This document shows positions 7,914-15,264 of a DNA stretch of 64,000 nucleotides, one piece after another. The notes beneath the pieces were generated by a model. The model was not told where the DNA came from. It saw only the letters and a program-made list of their open reading frames with translations, and made no database searches. Origin of the DNA: DATBDE01 sp045805605 (GTDB lineage Bacteria; Actinomycetota; Thermoleophilia; Solirubrobacterales; Solirubrobacteraceae). The stretch's first letter is position 1. Each line of letters begins with the position of its first letter. Where the stretch lies: NCBI GenBank assembly GCA_045805605.1, contig JBJMKX010000059.1, positions 1 to 64,000 on the forward strand, written 5' to 3'. A program made the translations under genes and the position numbers.

Positions 7914-7949
7914 TTTCGGCTCCCCTAATTAGGGGTCCCTAAGCCGAAA
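7914..7949. promoter_or_regulatory. Iron-box-like operator before efeU
   Basis: Nested symmetric elements lie 13-48 bp before the efeU start. Outer 8-bp arms TTTCGGCT and AGCCGAAA surround a 14-bp palindrome CCCCTAATTAGGGG and the overlapping TTAGGGGTCCCTAA (7929-7942). The last fits TTAGG-N4-CCTAA, the core of DtxR/IdeR iron boxes. EfeU is an iron importer, often under such control in actinobacteria. The sequence is seen; the regulator is inferred. Confidence 0.55.
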
Positions 7950-7961
7950 TCCTGAAAGCGC

Positions 7962-8795
7962 TTGCTGCCGACCTTCGTCATCGGGCTCCGAGAGGGCGTC
8001 GAAGCGGCCCTCATCGTCGGGATCATCGCCGCCTTCCTGCGCCAGGAGAACCGCATGGACGCCCTGCGCCACGTGTGGGCGGGGGTGGGCGTGGCGGTGC
8101 TGCTGTGCGTCGCCGTGGGTGTGACGCTCCACATCGTCGACACCGACCTTCCGCAGCGCCAGCAGGAGGGGCTGGAGACGATCGTCGGGCTTGCCGCCGT
8201 CGGCATGGTCACGTTCATGATCGTCTGGATGCGCCGCCACGCGCGCGGCCTGCGCAAGGAGCTCGAGCGCAACGCCGCGGGCGCCCTCGCGCAGGGGTCG
8301 ATCATCGCGCTCGTCGCCATGGCGTTCTTCGCCGTGCTGCGCGAGGGGTTCGAGACCGCGGTCTTCCTGGTCGCCGCCTTCCAGTCGGCCGCCAACCCCG
8401 GCGCAGCCGGAGCGGGGGCCGTCATCGGCGTGGGGGTCGCAATCGCGATCGGCTGGGGGATCTACCGCGGCGGTGTGCGCATCAACCTCAGCCGCTTCTT
8501 CCGCCTGACCGCACTCGTGCTCGTCCTCGTCGCCGCCGGCCTGCTCGCCCAGGCAGCACACACCGGCCACGAGGCCGGCTGGCTGAACCTTCTGCAGGAC
8601 CAAGCGCTCGACCTGAGCTGGCTGATCGTGCCCGGCTCGGTCACGTCGTCGCTCCTGACCGGCATGCTTGGCCTTCAGCCGCAGCCCACGGTCGCCGAGG
8701 CGGTCGTCTACCTGCTCTATGCCATCCCGATGGCGGTCTACGTGCTCTGGCCGCAGCGGTCGCGCCCCCGGGCCCCGGCTCCTCAGACGGCGTGA
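7962..8795 (+). CDS. efeU: Iron permease EfeU/FTR1 family
   Basis: A 277-residue membrane protein with the two REXXE iron-binding motifs of FTR1/EfeU: REGVE at residues 10-14 and REGFE at 127-131. It has about seven membrane spans. EfeU imports ferrous/ferric iron with the periplasmic partners EfeO and EfeB. The start is a TTG with a weak GAAAG site; an in-frame TGA lies three codons upstream, so nothing longer is possible, and MLPTFVIGLREG matches the family start. Downstream, efeO is decayed and efeB is absent, so either EfeU works alone, or partners are elsewhere, or the system is dying. Confidence 0.92.
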   Translation: MLPTFVIGLREGVEAALIVGIIAAFLRQENRMDALRHVWAGVGVAVLLCVAVGVTLHIVDTDLPQRQQEGLETIVGLAAVGMVTFMIVWMRRHARGLRKELERNAAGALAQGSIIALVAMAFFAVLREGFETAVFLVAAFQSAANPGAAGAGAVIGVGVAIAIGWGIYRGGVRINLSRFFRLTALVLVLVAAGLLAQAAHTGHEAGWLNLLQDQALDLSWLIVPGSVTSSLLTGMLGLQPQPTVAEAVVYLLYAIPMAVYVLWPQRSRPRAPAPQTA

Positions 8796-9093
8796 GAAGG
8801 CTCTCCGTGCTGAGCCGCCGCGCTGGCCGCGGCGTCGCTGGCTGCCTGCGGCAATGACGACTCCAAGGGCGGGCGCAAGGTGGCGGTCGCGCTCACCGAC
8901 GCCGGCTGCTCACCGTCGCACCTGCGGGTCCCCGCCGGGCCCACGACGTTCGAGGTCACGAACAAGGGCACCGGCGCCGAAGGGCGTGCTCGAGGTGACC
9001 GGCAAGGGTTCGAGCGCCGGGGCCGTTGACGCCAAGCTCACCGCCGCGGTGCGCGGCCGCAGCGACTGGGTCGGGCGCGCGCTGCTCGCCTAG
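8792..9093 (+). pseudogene. efeO: efeO remnant (cupredoxin-like iron transport lipoprotein)
   Basis: Three frames carry consecutive pieces of an EfeO protein. A start overlapping the efeU stop reads only 21 codons. A second frame gives a lipoprotein signal (ALAAAASLAACGND) and the EfeO cupredoxin opening ALTDAGCSPSHLRVPAG then TTFEVTNKGTG. A third frame, to the TAG at 9093, gives KLTAAVRGRSDWV, like the start of the EfeO M75 domain. The cupredoxin Cys ligand segment and nearly all of the M75 domain are missing. Frameshifts plus a large deletion make function very unlikely. The order after efeU is the normal efeUO order. Confidence 0.75.
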
Positions 9094-9113
9094 ACGCTGC
9101 GGCCACCAAGACT

Positions 9114-9188
9114 CGCGGGAGCGGATCGGCGAGTTCCGCGCTCACGCCGTACCCGGCGCGCTCTTGCCGCCAGCTGAGCTATCCCGCG
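9114..9188 (-). other. tRNA-like cloverleaf, degenerate loops (possible tRNA pseudogene)
   Basis: Read on the minus strand, 75 nt fold like a tRNA. The acceptor arms CGCGGGA and TCCCGCG pair 7/7. TA precedes a D arm GCTC/GAGC whose loop starts AGCTGG, as in real tRNAs. An anticodon-like stem GCGCC/GGCGT has a 6-nt loop, a 4-nt variable region follows, and a T-like stem GCGGA/TCCGC has a 9-nt loop. The anticodon loop is not CT-N3-A and the T loop lacks TTCRA, so it should not work as a normal tRNA. It lies next to the efeO remnant, which suggests a recombination scar. Confidence 0.4.
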
Positions 9189-9370
9189 GCTTCTCCGGTA
9201 GTCGGCCTTCGGTGCCGGGGGCTTGAGTCCTGCGTCGCCCGCTTCAGTGAATGCCGTCGACCGCGGCGGCGCGCCGTCGTACCCGGTCGGAAAACGAGCG
9301 CCTCGGCCAGCGTGGGGCGTTGGTGCGCTTCCGTGTGTCGGCGCGGCGCCCGGCGGGCAAGATCAACGGG

Positions 9371-10510
9371 ATGGCTGTCACGGAGGAGAGAACGGCCTCG
9401 CCGTCTCGGGCCGAGCTCTTCGACGTCTTCGTGGGGCTGCTGTCCGAGATCGACGCCGAGCGCGACGGGTCTCCGTCCAATGCGTTCCACGATCGGCTCT
9501 GCGAGGCGGTATGCCGACTGACGTCGATGGAGCGTGCCGTGCTGTTCCTCCACGACCCCGCCGACCGGCGAACCGGCGTGGCCGGTGCCCACGGGATCGA
9601 GCGCGAGCGCCTCAGCGCGCTGCACGTGACGCTCGACGACGCCCCGATGGCTCGCCAGGCCCTCGTCGAAGATCGCGTGGTCGTGGTGTCCGAGCGGATC
9701 GAGGACGAGGTCACCCCGGCGTACGCACAGCTGTTCGGGCTCACAACGCTGACGTGCACCCCGATCGCCGCCGCCGGCCGCTGGCTTGGCGTCCTCTTCG
9801 CCGATCGCGGCGGCGGCCGCTTCCGCCTCACCGACGACGAGCGCTACGCGATGTGGACCCTGGGCAAGACCGCCGCCCTCGCTGCCAGTGCGTGGGTCGT
9901 CACGCGCGAGCACGAGCATGCCCGCCGGCTCTCCGAGCGGCTCAGCCTGGCGCGTGAGATCCACGACCACGTGGTGCAGCGCCTGTTCGGCGTCTCCCTC
10001 GTCCTGGGCTCGGACGGCCCCTTGTCCGCCACCGCCCGCAAACGCTGTCGCGACGAGCTGCACGGCGCGCTGACCGAGCTGCGCTCGGCCCTGCGCCGTC
10101 CGCTCGCGCTCGAGCCGCCCAGTCCCGACGGATCGCTGGAGACCGATCTCGAGGAACTGGCCGAGCGCAGTCGCCCGTCGATCGTGGTGCGATGGCAGCC
10201 CGGGTTCTCCGTGCCCGCCTCGCTGGACCGCCTGGCCCGTGCCGTCCTCGCCGAGGCCATTCGCAACGCGACCAGGCACGCGGATCCCGAGGTCGTGGAG
10301 GTGGAGGTCGAGCGTCATGAGGGCGACGTCGTGTTGACGGTGCGCAACGACGGCGTACGCGACCGGCCGAGCCCGGCGGGGCCCGGCATGGGCCTGCGCC
10401 TCGTCGCGCTCGAGGCGATGGCCCAAGGCGGGCGGATCGACGCCGGGGCGCCTGACCCCGGCCATTGGCAGGTACGGCTCACGGTGCCGCTCGAGGGAGG
10501 GAGCGGATGA
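9371..10510 (+). CDS. NarL-type sensor histidine kinase with GAF domain
   Basis: A 379-residue soluble kinase. Residues about 20-180 form a GAF sensor domain (CRLTSMERAVLFLHD to TLTCTPIAAAGRWLGVLFADRG). A HisKA_3 dimerisation helix follows, with the phospho-His in AREIHDHVVQRLFG, and then an HATPase_c domain with N box LAEAIRNATRHAD and a glycine motif PGMGLRLVALE. No membrane span is seen, so it senses a cytoplasmic signal. It overlaps its response regulator gene by 4 bp (ATGA). I start at the ATG before AVTEERTAS; a longer form from 9251 is possible but that part is low complexity. Confidence 0.9.
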   Translation: MAVTEERTASPSRAELFDVFVGLLSEIDAERDGSPSNAFHDRLCEAVCRLTSMERAVLFLHDPADRRTGVAGAHGIERERLSALHVTLDDAPMARQALVEDRVVVVSERIEDEVTPAYAQLFGLTTLTCTPIAAAGRWLGVLFADRGGGRFRLTDDERYAMWTLGKTAALAASAWVVTREHEHARRLSERLSLAREIHDHVVQRLFGVSLVLGSDGPLSATARKRCRDELHGALTELRSALRRPLALEPPSPDGSLETDLEELAERSRPSIVVRWQPGFSVPASLDRLARAVLAEAIRNATRHADPEVVEVEVERHEGDVVLTVRNDGVRDRPSPAGPGMGLRLVALEAMAQGGRIDAGAPDPGHWQVRLTVPLEGGSG

Positions 10511-11109
10511 GCGAGGCGCTCCGCATCCTCGTGGTCGACGACCACGACGTCGTGCAGTGGGGGTTTCGCCTCCTGCTGAGCGAGCAACCGTGGGTCGACC
10601 GCTGCCTGGGTGCGAGGACTGGCCACGCCGCGGTCGAGCTCGCCCGCCGGCACCGTCCCGACGTGGCGCTGGTCGACCTGTTCACGGGCGACGAGTCCGG
10701 CGTCGACATCTGCCGGGAGGTGCGCGAGGCCTCCCCCGAGACCCGTGTCCTCCTGATCTCCGGAGCCGGCCAGGTCTCCGACCAGTCGGCGCGTCGGGCG
10801 GGCGCTGCCGGCTTCGTATCCAAGGATCTCGACGCGGCCGACGTCATCAAGGCGGTGCGAATGGTGGGGGTGGGGATGAACGTGTTCACGCAGGGCAGCG
10901 AGCCGCCTGCCCCGCTCGGCCTGACCGGCCGCGAGCGTGAGGTCCTTCATCTCATCGCCAAGGGCGCAACGAATCGCCAGATCGGCGACCAACTCTTTCT
11001 CTCGACCCATACCGTGAAGGAGCACACGAGCGCGCTGTATCGGAAGCTCGGCGTGCGCAATCGGGCCGAAGCCGTCCAACACGCGCAGCGGCGCGGACTC
11101 CTCGCGTAG
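10507..11109 (+). CDS. NarL/FixJ family response regulator
   Basis: A 200-residue regulator. The receiver (about 1-120) has the acidic pair in LVVDDHD, the phospho-Asp in VALVDLF and the conserved Lys in FVSKDL. The LuxR-type helix-turn-helix (about 135-198) starts LTGREREVLHLIAKG. After the phospho-Asp the loop is FTGDESG rather than the usual MPGMDG. The ATG overlaps the kinase stop and has a GGAGGGAG site, so the pair is one two-component system. Targets are not evident. Confidence 0.95.
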   Translation: MSEALRILVVDDHDVVQWGFRLLLSEQPWVDRCLGARTGHAAVELARRHRPDVALVDLFTGDESGVDICREVREASPETRVLLISGAGQVSDQSARRAGAAGFVSKDLDAADVIKAVRMVGVGMNVFTQGSEPPAPLGLTGREREVLHLIAKGATNRQIGDQLFLSTHTVKEHTSALYRKLGVRNRAEAVQHAQRRGLLA

Positions 11110-11163
11110 CCCGACGACCGCGGACCGGCTTCCGGATCGACCCCCCCGCCCGGACGGCTGAAG

Positions 11164-11179
11164 CCCCCCGATCGGGGGG
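11164..11179. promoter_or_regulatory. 16-bp perfect palindrome before the FAS-II operon
   Basis: CCCCCC-GATC-GGGGGG is perfectly symmetric and lies between the response regulator stop and fabD, 53 bp before the fabD start. It could be a terminator hairpin (4-nt loop, no T-tract) for the two-component operon or an operator for the lipid operon. Confidence 0.5.
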
Positions 11180-11231
11180 TTCGCAGCCCATCGGCGATTG
11201 CAGGCCCGGGGAGCGTGGCAGGGTGCGACAG

Positions 11232-12092
11232 ATGCCCGATACGGATCGCACCGCCGTGCTCTTCCCCGGCCAGGGGAGCCAGACCGATGACATGCGCGCC
11301 ATGGCCGAAGACGTGCGCCCGGACCTCGTCGCGCTCGCCGGCGAGGTCGTGGGCGAGGACCCGTTCGACCGCGTCGACGACGGGACGCGCTTCCAGCAGC
11401 CGGCGATCTTCTGCGCCAGCGTCGCCGGGTTCGACCTGCTCGACGTGACCCCGGCGGCCGCCGCCGGTCACTCGATGGGCGAGTTCGGCGCCCTCGCGGC
11501 CGCGGGTGCCATCGACGTGCAGGACGCGTTGCGACTCGTCGCCCTGCGCGGCCGGGTCATGGACGCCGCCGCGCAGGAGGGGCCGCCCGGCGGCATGCTC
11601 GCCGTCCTCAAGGGCGAGCCCGGCCAGGCCGAGGCCATTGCCCGCGCGGCCGACGTCGTGGTCGCCAACGACAACGCGCCCGGCCAGGTGGTTCTCTCGG
11701 GCCCGGTCGAGGCGCTCGACGCCGCCGCGGCCACGGCCGAGCGCGACGGCCTGCGCGCCATGCGCCTGCCCGTCTCCGGTTCCTTCCACTCGCCGGCCAT
11801 GGAGCCGGCCACGGACCAGTTGCGCGCCGCGCTTCGCGATGTCGAGGTGCGCCGCCCGCGCTTTCCTGTCTTGTCATCGATCTTCGCGCGCCCGTTCGGA
11901 CACGTGCGCCTCGAGCTTGCGCTCGCGCTCACCCACCCGGTGCGTTGGCGCCAGACGCTGCACGCTCTGCGCGACGCCGGCATCCGTCGCTTCGCCGAGA
12001 CAGGCCCCGGCAAGGTGGTCACCGGGCTGGTCCGCCGGACGCTGCCCGACGTGGACGCCTACGCCGTAGAGCCGGAGGGCACCCGTGCCTGA
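11232..12092 (+). CDS. fabD: Malonyl-CoA:ACP transacylase
   Basis: Moves the malonyl group from CoA to acyl carrier protein, the entry step of chain elongation. The 286-residue protein has the oxyanion motif FPGQGSQ near residue 12 and the nucleophile elbow GHSMGEFGALAA with Ser81. The His of the dyad lies in SGSFHSPAM, and the C-terminal GPGKVVTGLVRR is typical. The ATG is preferred because GGCAGGG lies 8 nt upstream; a GTG three codons earlier overlaps that site. It is first in a nine-gene operon; fabH begins 8 bp before its stop. Confidence 0.95.
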   Translation: MPDTDRTAVLFPGQGSQTDDMRAMAEDVRPDLVALAGEVVGEDPFDRVDDGTRFQQPAIFCASVAGFDLLDVTPAAAAGHSMGEFGALAAAGAIDVQDALRLVALRGRVMDAAAQEGPPGGMLAVLKGEPGQAEAIARAADVVVANDNAPGQVVLSGPVEALDAAAATAERDGLRAMRLPVSGSFHSPAMEPATDQLRAALRDVEVRRPRFPVLSSIFARPFGHVRLELALALTHPVRWRQTLHALRDAGIRRFAETGPGKVVTGLVRRTLPDVDAYAVEPEGTRA

Positions 12093-13050
12093 GCGGCACG
12101 CCACCATCCGCTCGATCGCGTCCGCGCTGCCGGAAACGACCGTCCCCAATGGGCCGATCGCCGCGCGCGCCGGCGTCAGCGAGGACTGGATCGTCGCCCG
12201 CACCGGCATCCGCGAGCGCCGCGCCGTCCGCCCGGACGAGCGCCTCACCGATCTCGCCGCAGCGGCCGGAGCGGCCGCGCTCGAACGCGCGGGGCTCGCC
12301 CCCGACCGGCTCGACCTCGTGCTCGTCGGAACCACTTCGCAGGACGAGCTGACCCCCAACGCGGCCCCGATCGTCGCGCACGCGCTCGGCGCCGGGCGCG
12401 CCGGCGCCATGGACGTGGGCGCCGCCTGCACCGCTTTCGTGTCGGCGCTCTCCGTCGCCGCGGCCCACATCGAGGCCGGTCGCGCCGAACACGTGCTCGT
12501 CATCGGCGCCGACGTGCTCACCCGTCACGTGGATCCCGAGGACCGGCGCACGGCCGCTCTGTTCGGCGACGGCGCGGGCGCCGCCGTTGTCGCCGCCGGC
12601 AATGGGGCCGGCGGCGTCGGGCCCGTGGTCCAGCGCTGCGACGGCGCGAGAGCCGGCTACATCATCGCCCCGCGCGAGGACGAGCGCATCCGCATGGAGG
12701 GCCAGGACACGTTCAAGCACGCGGTCGCGCGTCTCACCGAGGTTACGGGGGAAGCCTGCGAGGCCGCCGCCGTCGACCTCGACGGGATCGACCTGTTCGC
12801 CTACCACCAGGCCAACGCGCGGATCACCCGCGCCGTGGGAGAGCGCCTCGGCCTCGATCGCGAGCGGGTGCTCGACGTCATCGAGCACACCGGCAACACC
12901 TCGGCCGCCTCGATCCCGCTCGCGCTGGACGAAGCGCGACGCGAGGGTCGACTGCGGGCCGGTGCACGCGTCTTGCTTGCCGCGTTCGGCGCCGGGCTGA
13001 CCTGGGCCGGATGCGTCGTCGAATGGAGCGAGGAAGGGGTGCCGGCATGA
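12085..13050 (+). CDS. fabH: Beta-ketoacyl-ACP synthase III
   Basis: Condenses an acyl-CoA primer with malonyl-ACP to begin fatty acid synthesis. The 321-residue thiolase-fold protein has the triad: Cys115 in GAACTAF, His in FAYHQANARI and Asn in HTGNTSAASIP. The GTG start overlaps the fabD stop. Its conserved Arg-rich patch (ARTGIRERR) near residue 38 is the usual one for binding CoA and ACP. Primer preference (straight or branched) cannot be read from these data. Confidence 0.95.
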   Translation: MPERHATIRSIASALPETTVPNGPIAARAGVSEDWIVARTGIRERRAVRPDERLTDLAAAAGAAALERAGLAPDRLDLVLVGTTSQDELTPNAAPIVAHALGAGRAGAMDVGAACTAFVSALSVAAAHIEAGRAEHVLVIGADVLTRHVDPEDRRTAALFGDGAGAAVVAAGNGAGGVGPVVQRCDGARAGYIIAPREDERIRMEGQDTFKHAVARLTEVTGEACEAAAVDLDGIDLFAYHQANARITRAVGERLGLDRERVLDVIEHTGNTSAASIPLALDEARREGRLRAGARVLLAAFGAGLTWAGCVVEWSEEGVPA

Positions 13051-13787
13051 ACGAGCGCAAGCGCAGCGCAAGCGTCCTCGTCACCGGCGGCTCGCGCGGC
13101 ATCGGGGCGGCAACCGCCCGCGCGCTGGCCGCCGAGGGCTGGCGAGTGGCGATCAACTTCCGCACCGACCTGGCGGGGGCCCGCGAGGTCGCCGCAGGCA
13201 TCATCGACGGCGGCGGGCGCGCCGAGCCCGTGCGCGGCGACGTGCGCGATCCGGCGGAGGCCGAGCGCGTCGTCGACGCGGCGCAGGAGCGCCTCGGACC
13301 CGTGCTCGTGCTGGTCAACAACGCCGGCGTGCGCGCCGACGGCCTGACGCCGCAGATCGGCGACGAGGCCTGGGACCGGGTGCTGGCGACCAACCTCTCG
13401 GGCGCCTTCCGCACCATCCGCCGAGCACTGCCGGCCATGCTGCGCGCGCGCTTCGGGCGTGTGATCAACATCGCGTCGGTCGTCGGGCCGCGCGCCAATG
13501 CCGGGCAGGCCAACTACGCCGCCTCCAAGGCGGGGCTGATCGGACTGACGAAGACCGTCGCGACCGAGGTGGCGCGCCGGGGCGTGACCGTAAACGCGGT
13601 CGCGCCGGGTCTGGTCCAAACCGAGCTGACCTCGGATCTCCCGGCGCGCGAACTGGCTGCTCGGATTCCGGCGCGGCGCAGCGGAACCGCGGACGAGGTC
13701 GCCGCCTGCGTGCGGTTCCTCGCCTCCGACGACGCCGGCTACGTGACCGGCACGACGTTGACCGTCGACGGCGGCATGTCCGCCTAA
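13047..13787 (+). CDS. fabG: 3-oxoacyl-ACP reductase
   Basis: An NADPH-dependent short-chain dehydrogenase that reduces the 3-ketoacyl-ACP made by FabH/FabF. The 246-residue protein has the nucleotide motif TGGSRGIG near residue 14, NNAG, the catalytic Ser in NIASVVG and the YxxxK in NYAASKAG, and ends VTGTTLTVDGGMSA. The ATG overlaps the fabH stop (ATGA) and has an AGGAAGGGG site. Its place between fabH and acpP supports the FabG call over a general SDR. Confidence 0.94.
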   Translation: MNERKRSASVLVTGGSRGIGAATARALAAEGWRVAINFRTDLAGAREVAAGIIDGGGRAEPVRGDVRDPAEAERVVDAAQERLGPVLVLVNNAGVRADGLTPQIGDEAWDRVLATNLSGAFRTIRRALPAMLRARFGRVINIASVVGPRANAGQANYAASKAGLIGLTKTVATEVARRGVTVNAVAPGLVQTELTSDLPARELAARIPARRSGTADEVAACVRFLASDDAGYVTGTTLTVDGGMSA

Positions 13788-13813
13788 AACTCACGAAGAC
13801 AAGGAGACAAGCG

Positions 13814-14062
13814 ATGCCCGCAACCGCCACACCCGACCAGATCGAACAGACCCTCACCGAGGAGCTGGCCAAGCTCGGTCCGGAGCCCGAGGAGATCAGT
13901 CGCGACGCGACCTTCGAGTCGCTCGACGTCGACTCCCTCGACCTCGTCGAGCTCGGACAGGTCGTCGAGGACCGCTACGGGGTCAAGCTCGAGGGCGACG
14001 ACCTCAAGGACCTCCGCACCGTCGGGGACGCCATCGACCTCGTGGCCTCCCGCACCGCATGA
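13814..14062 (+). CDS. acpP: Acyl carrier protein
   Basis: The 82-residue, strongly acidic carrier of growing acyl chains. The phosphopantetheine site is the Ser in DVDSLDLVEL (about residue 40). The rest (VVEDRYGVKLEGDDLKDLRTVGDAIDLV) matches the usual helices II to IV. It has its own strong AAGGAGA ribosome site and a 26-bp gap from fabG, the only real gap inside the operon, as expected for a protein needed in high amount. Its stop overlaps the fabF start. Confidence 0.95.
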   Translation: MPATATPDQIEQTLTEELAKLGPEPEEISRDATFESLDVDSLDLVELGQVVEDRYGVKLEGDDLKDLRTVGDAIDLVASRTA

Positions 14063-15264
14063 GCCGGCGCGTCGTCATCACCGGCATGGGCGCCGTCACG
14101 CCGCTGGGCGTCGGCGTCCGGGCGCTGCACGACCGGTGGGCCGCCGGCGAATGCGGAATCGAGGACGGCCAGGGTCGCTGCGACGAATTCGACCCGACCG
14201 CGCTCCTCTCACGCAAGGAGGCGCGCCGCGCGGACCGTTTCACCCAGCTCGCCCTCGCGGCCTCCGAGGAGGCGCTCGAGCAGGCCGGCTGGGCAGGCGA
14301 CGTGCCGTACGAGCGCGAGCGCGTCGCGTCCGTGATCGGCACGGGCATCGGCGGCCTGGACAGCCTCGAGCGCCAGCACGACGTGCTGCGCGACCGCGGT
14401 CGCGAGAGCGTCTCGCCGCTGGCGGTTCCGCTCATGATGTCCAACGCCGGCGCCGCCGCGGTCGCGATGCGCCACGACCTGCGCGGCGAGGCCTACAGCG
14501 TCGTATCCGCGTGCGCCGCCGGCGCCCAGGCGATCGGCTCGGCCGTCCGGATGATCGAGGCCGGCGAGGCCGTGGCGGCGGTGGCAGGAGGTTCTGAGGC
14601 GGCGCTGACGCCGCTCGCGACCGCGGCCTTCGCGGCCATGGACGCCACCTCGAACTCCGGAATCTGTCGCCCGTTCGACGTGCGCCGCGACGGCTTCGTC
14701 ATGGGCGAGGGCGCCGGCGTCCTGGTGCTCGAGGAGCGCATGGCCGCGCAGGAGCGCGGGGCGAAGGTCCTAGCTGAGGTGTGCGGCTACGGCGCCAGCG
14801 CCGACGCCCATCACCTCACCGCGCCCGAGCCGGAGGGACGGGGCGCGGCCACGGCGATCGAACGGTCGCTGAAGGACGCGGGCATCGAGCCCTCAGACGT
14901 GCACTACGTCAACGCCCACGGCACTTCGACGCCACTCAACGACCGGTCCGAGACGGCGGCGCTCAAGACGGCGCTCGGCGACCATGCCCAACGCGTGCCG
15001 GTCTCGTCGACCAAGTCGGCGATCGGGCACCTGCTCGGCGCCGCGGGGGCCGTGGAGGCCATCGCCACGATCATGGCCCTGCGCTGCGAGATCGCCCCGC
15101 CCACGCTCGGGCACGAGGAGCCGGAGGAGGGCCTCGACCTCGACTACGTTCCGGGCGAGGCGCGCCCGCTCGCGCTCAACGGAGAGCCGCGCGCCCATGC
15201 GATCTCCGACGCGTTCGGCTTCGGCGGCCACAACGCCGTCCTGTGCCTGGGGGTCGACCGGTGA
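14059..15264 (+). CDS. fabF: Beta-ketoacyl-ACP synthase II
   Basis: Elongates acyl-ACP with malonyl-ACP. The 401-residue enzyme carries the C-H-H triad: Cys152 in VSACAAGAQ, one His in NAHGTSTPLND and one in KSAIGHLLGAAGA. The C-terminal FGFGGHNAVL has the flexible Gly-rich loop. N-terminal RVVITGMGAVTPLG is standard. It is coupled to acpP (ATGA) and to the carboxylase gene after it (GTGA). Confidence 0.96.
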   Translation: MSRRVVITGMGAVTPLGVGVRALHDRWAAGECGIEDGQGRCDEFDPTALLSRKEARRADRFTQLALAASEEALEQAGWAGDVPYERERVASVIGTGIGGLDSLERQHDVLRDRGRESVSPLAVPLMMSNAGAAAVAMRHDLRGEAYSVVSACAAGAQAIGSAVRMIEAGEAVAAVAGGSEAALTPLATAAFAAMDATSNSGICRPFDVRRDGFVMGEGAGVLVLEERMAAQERGAKVLAEVCGYGASADAHHLTAPEPEGRGAATAIERSLKDAGIEPSDVHYVNAHGTSTPLNDRSETAALKTALGDHAQRVPVSSTKSAIGHLLGAAGAVEAIATIMALRCEIAPPTLGHEEPEEGLDLDYVPGEARPLALNGEPRAHAISDAFGFGGHNAVLCLGVDR

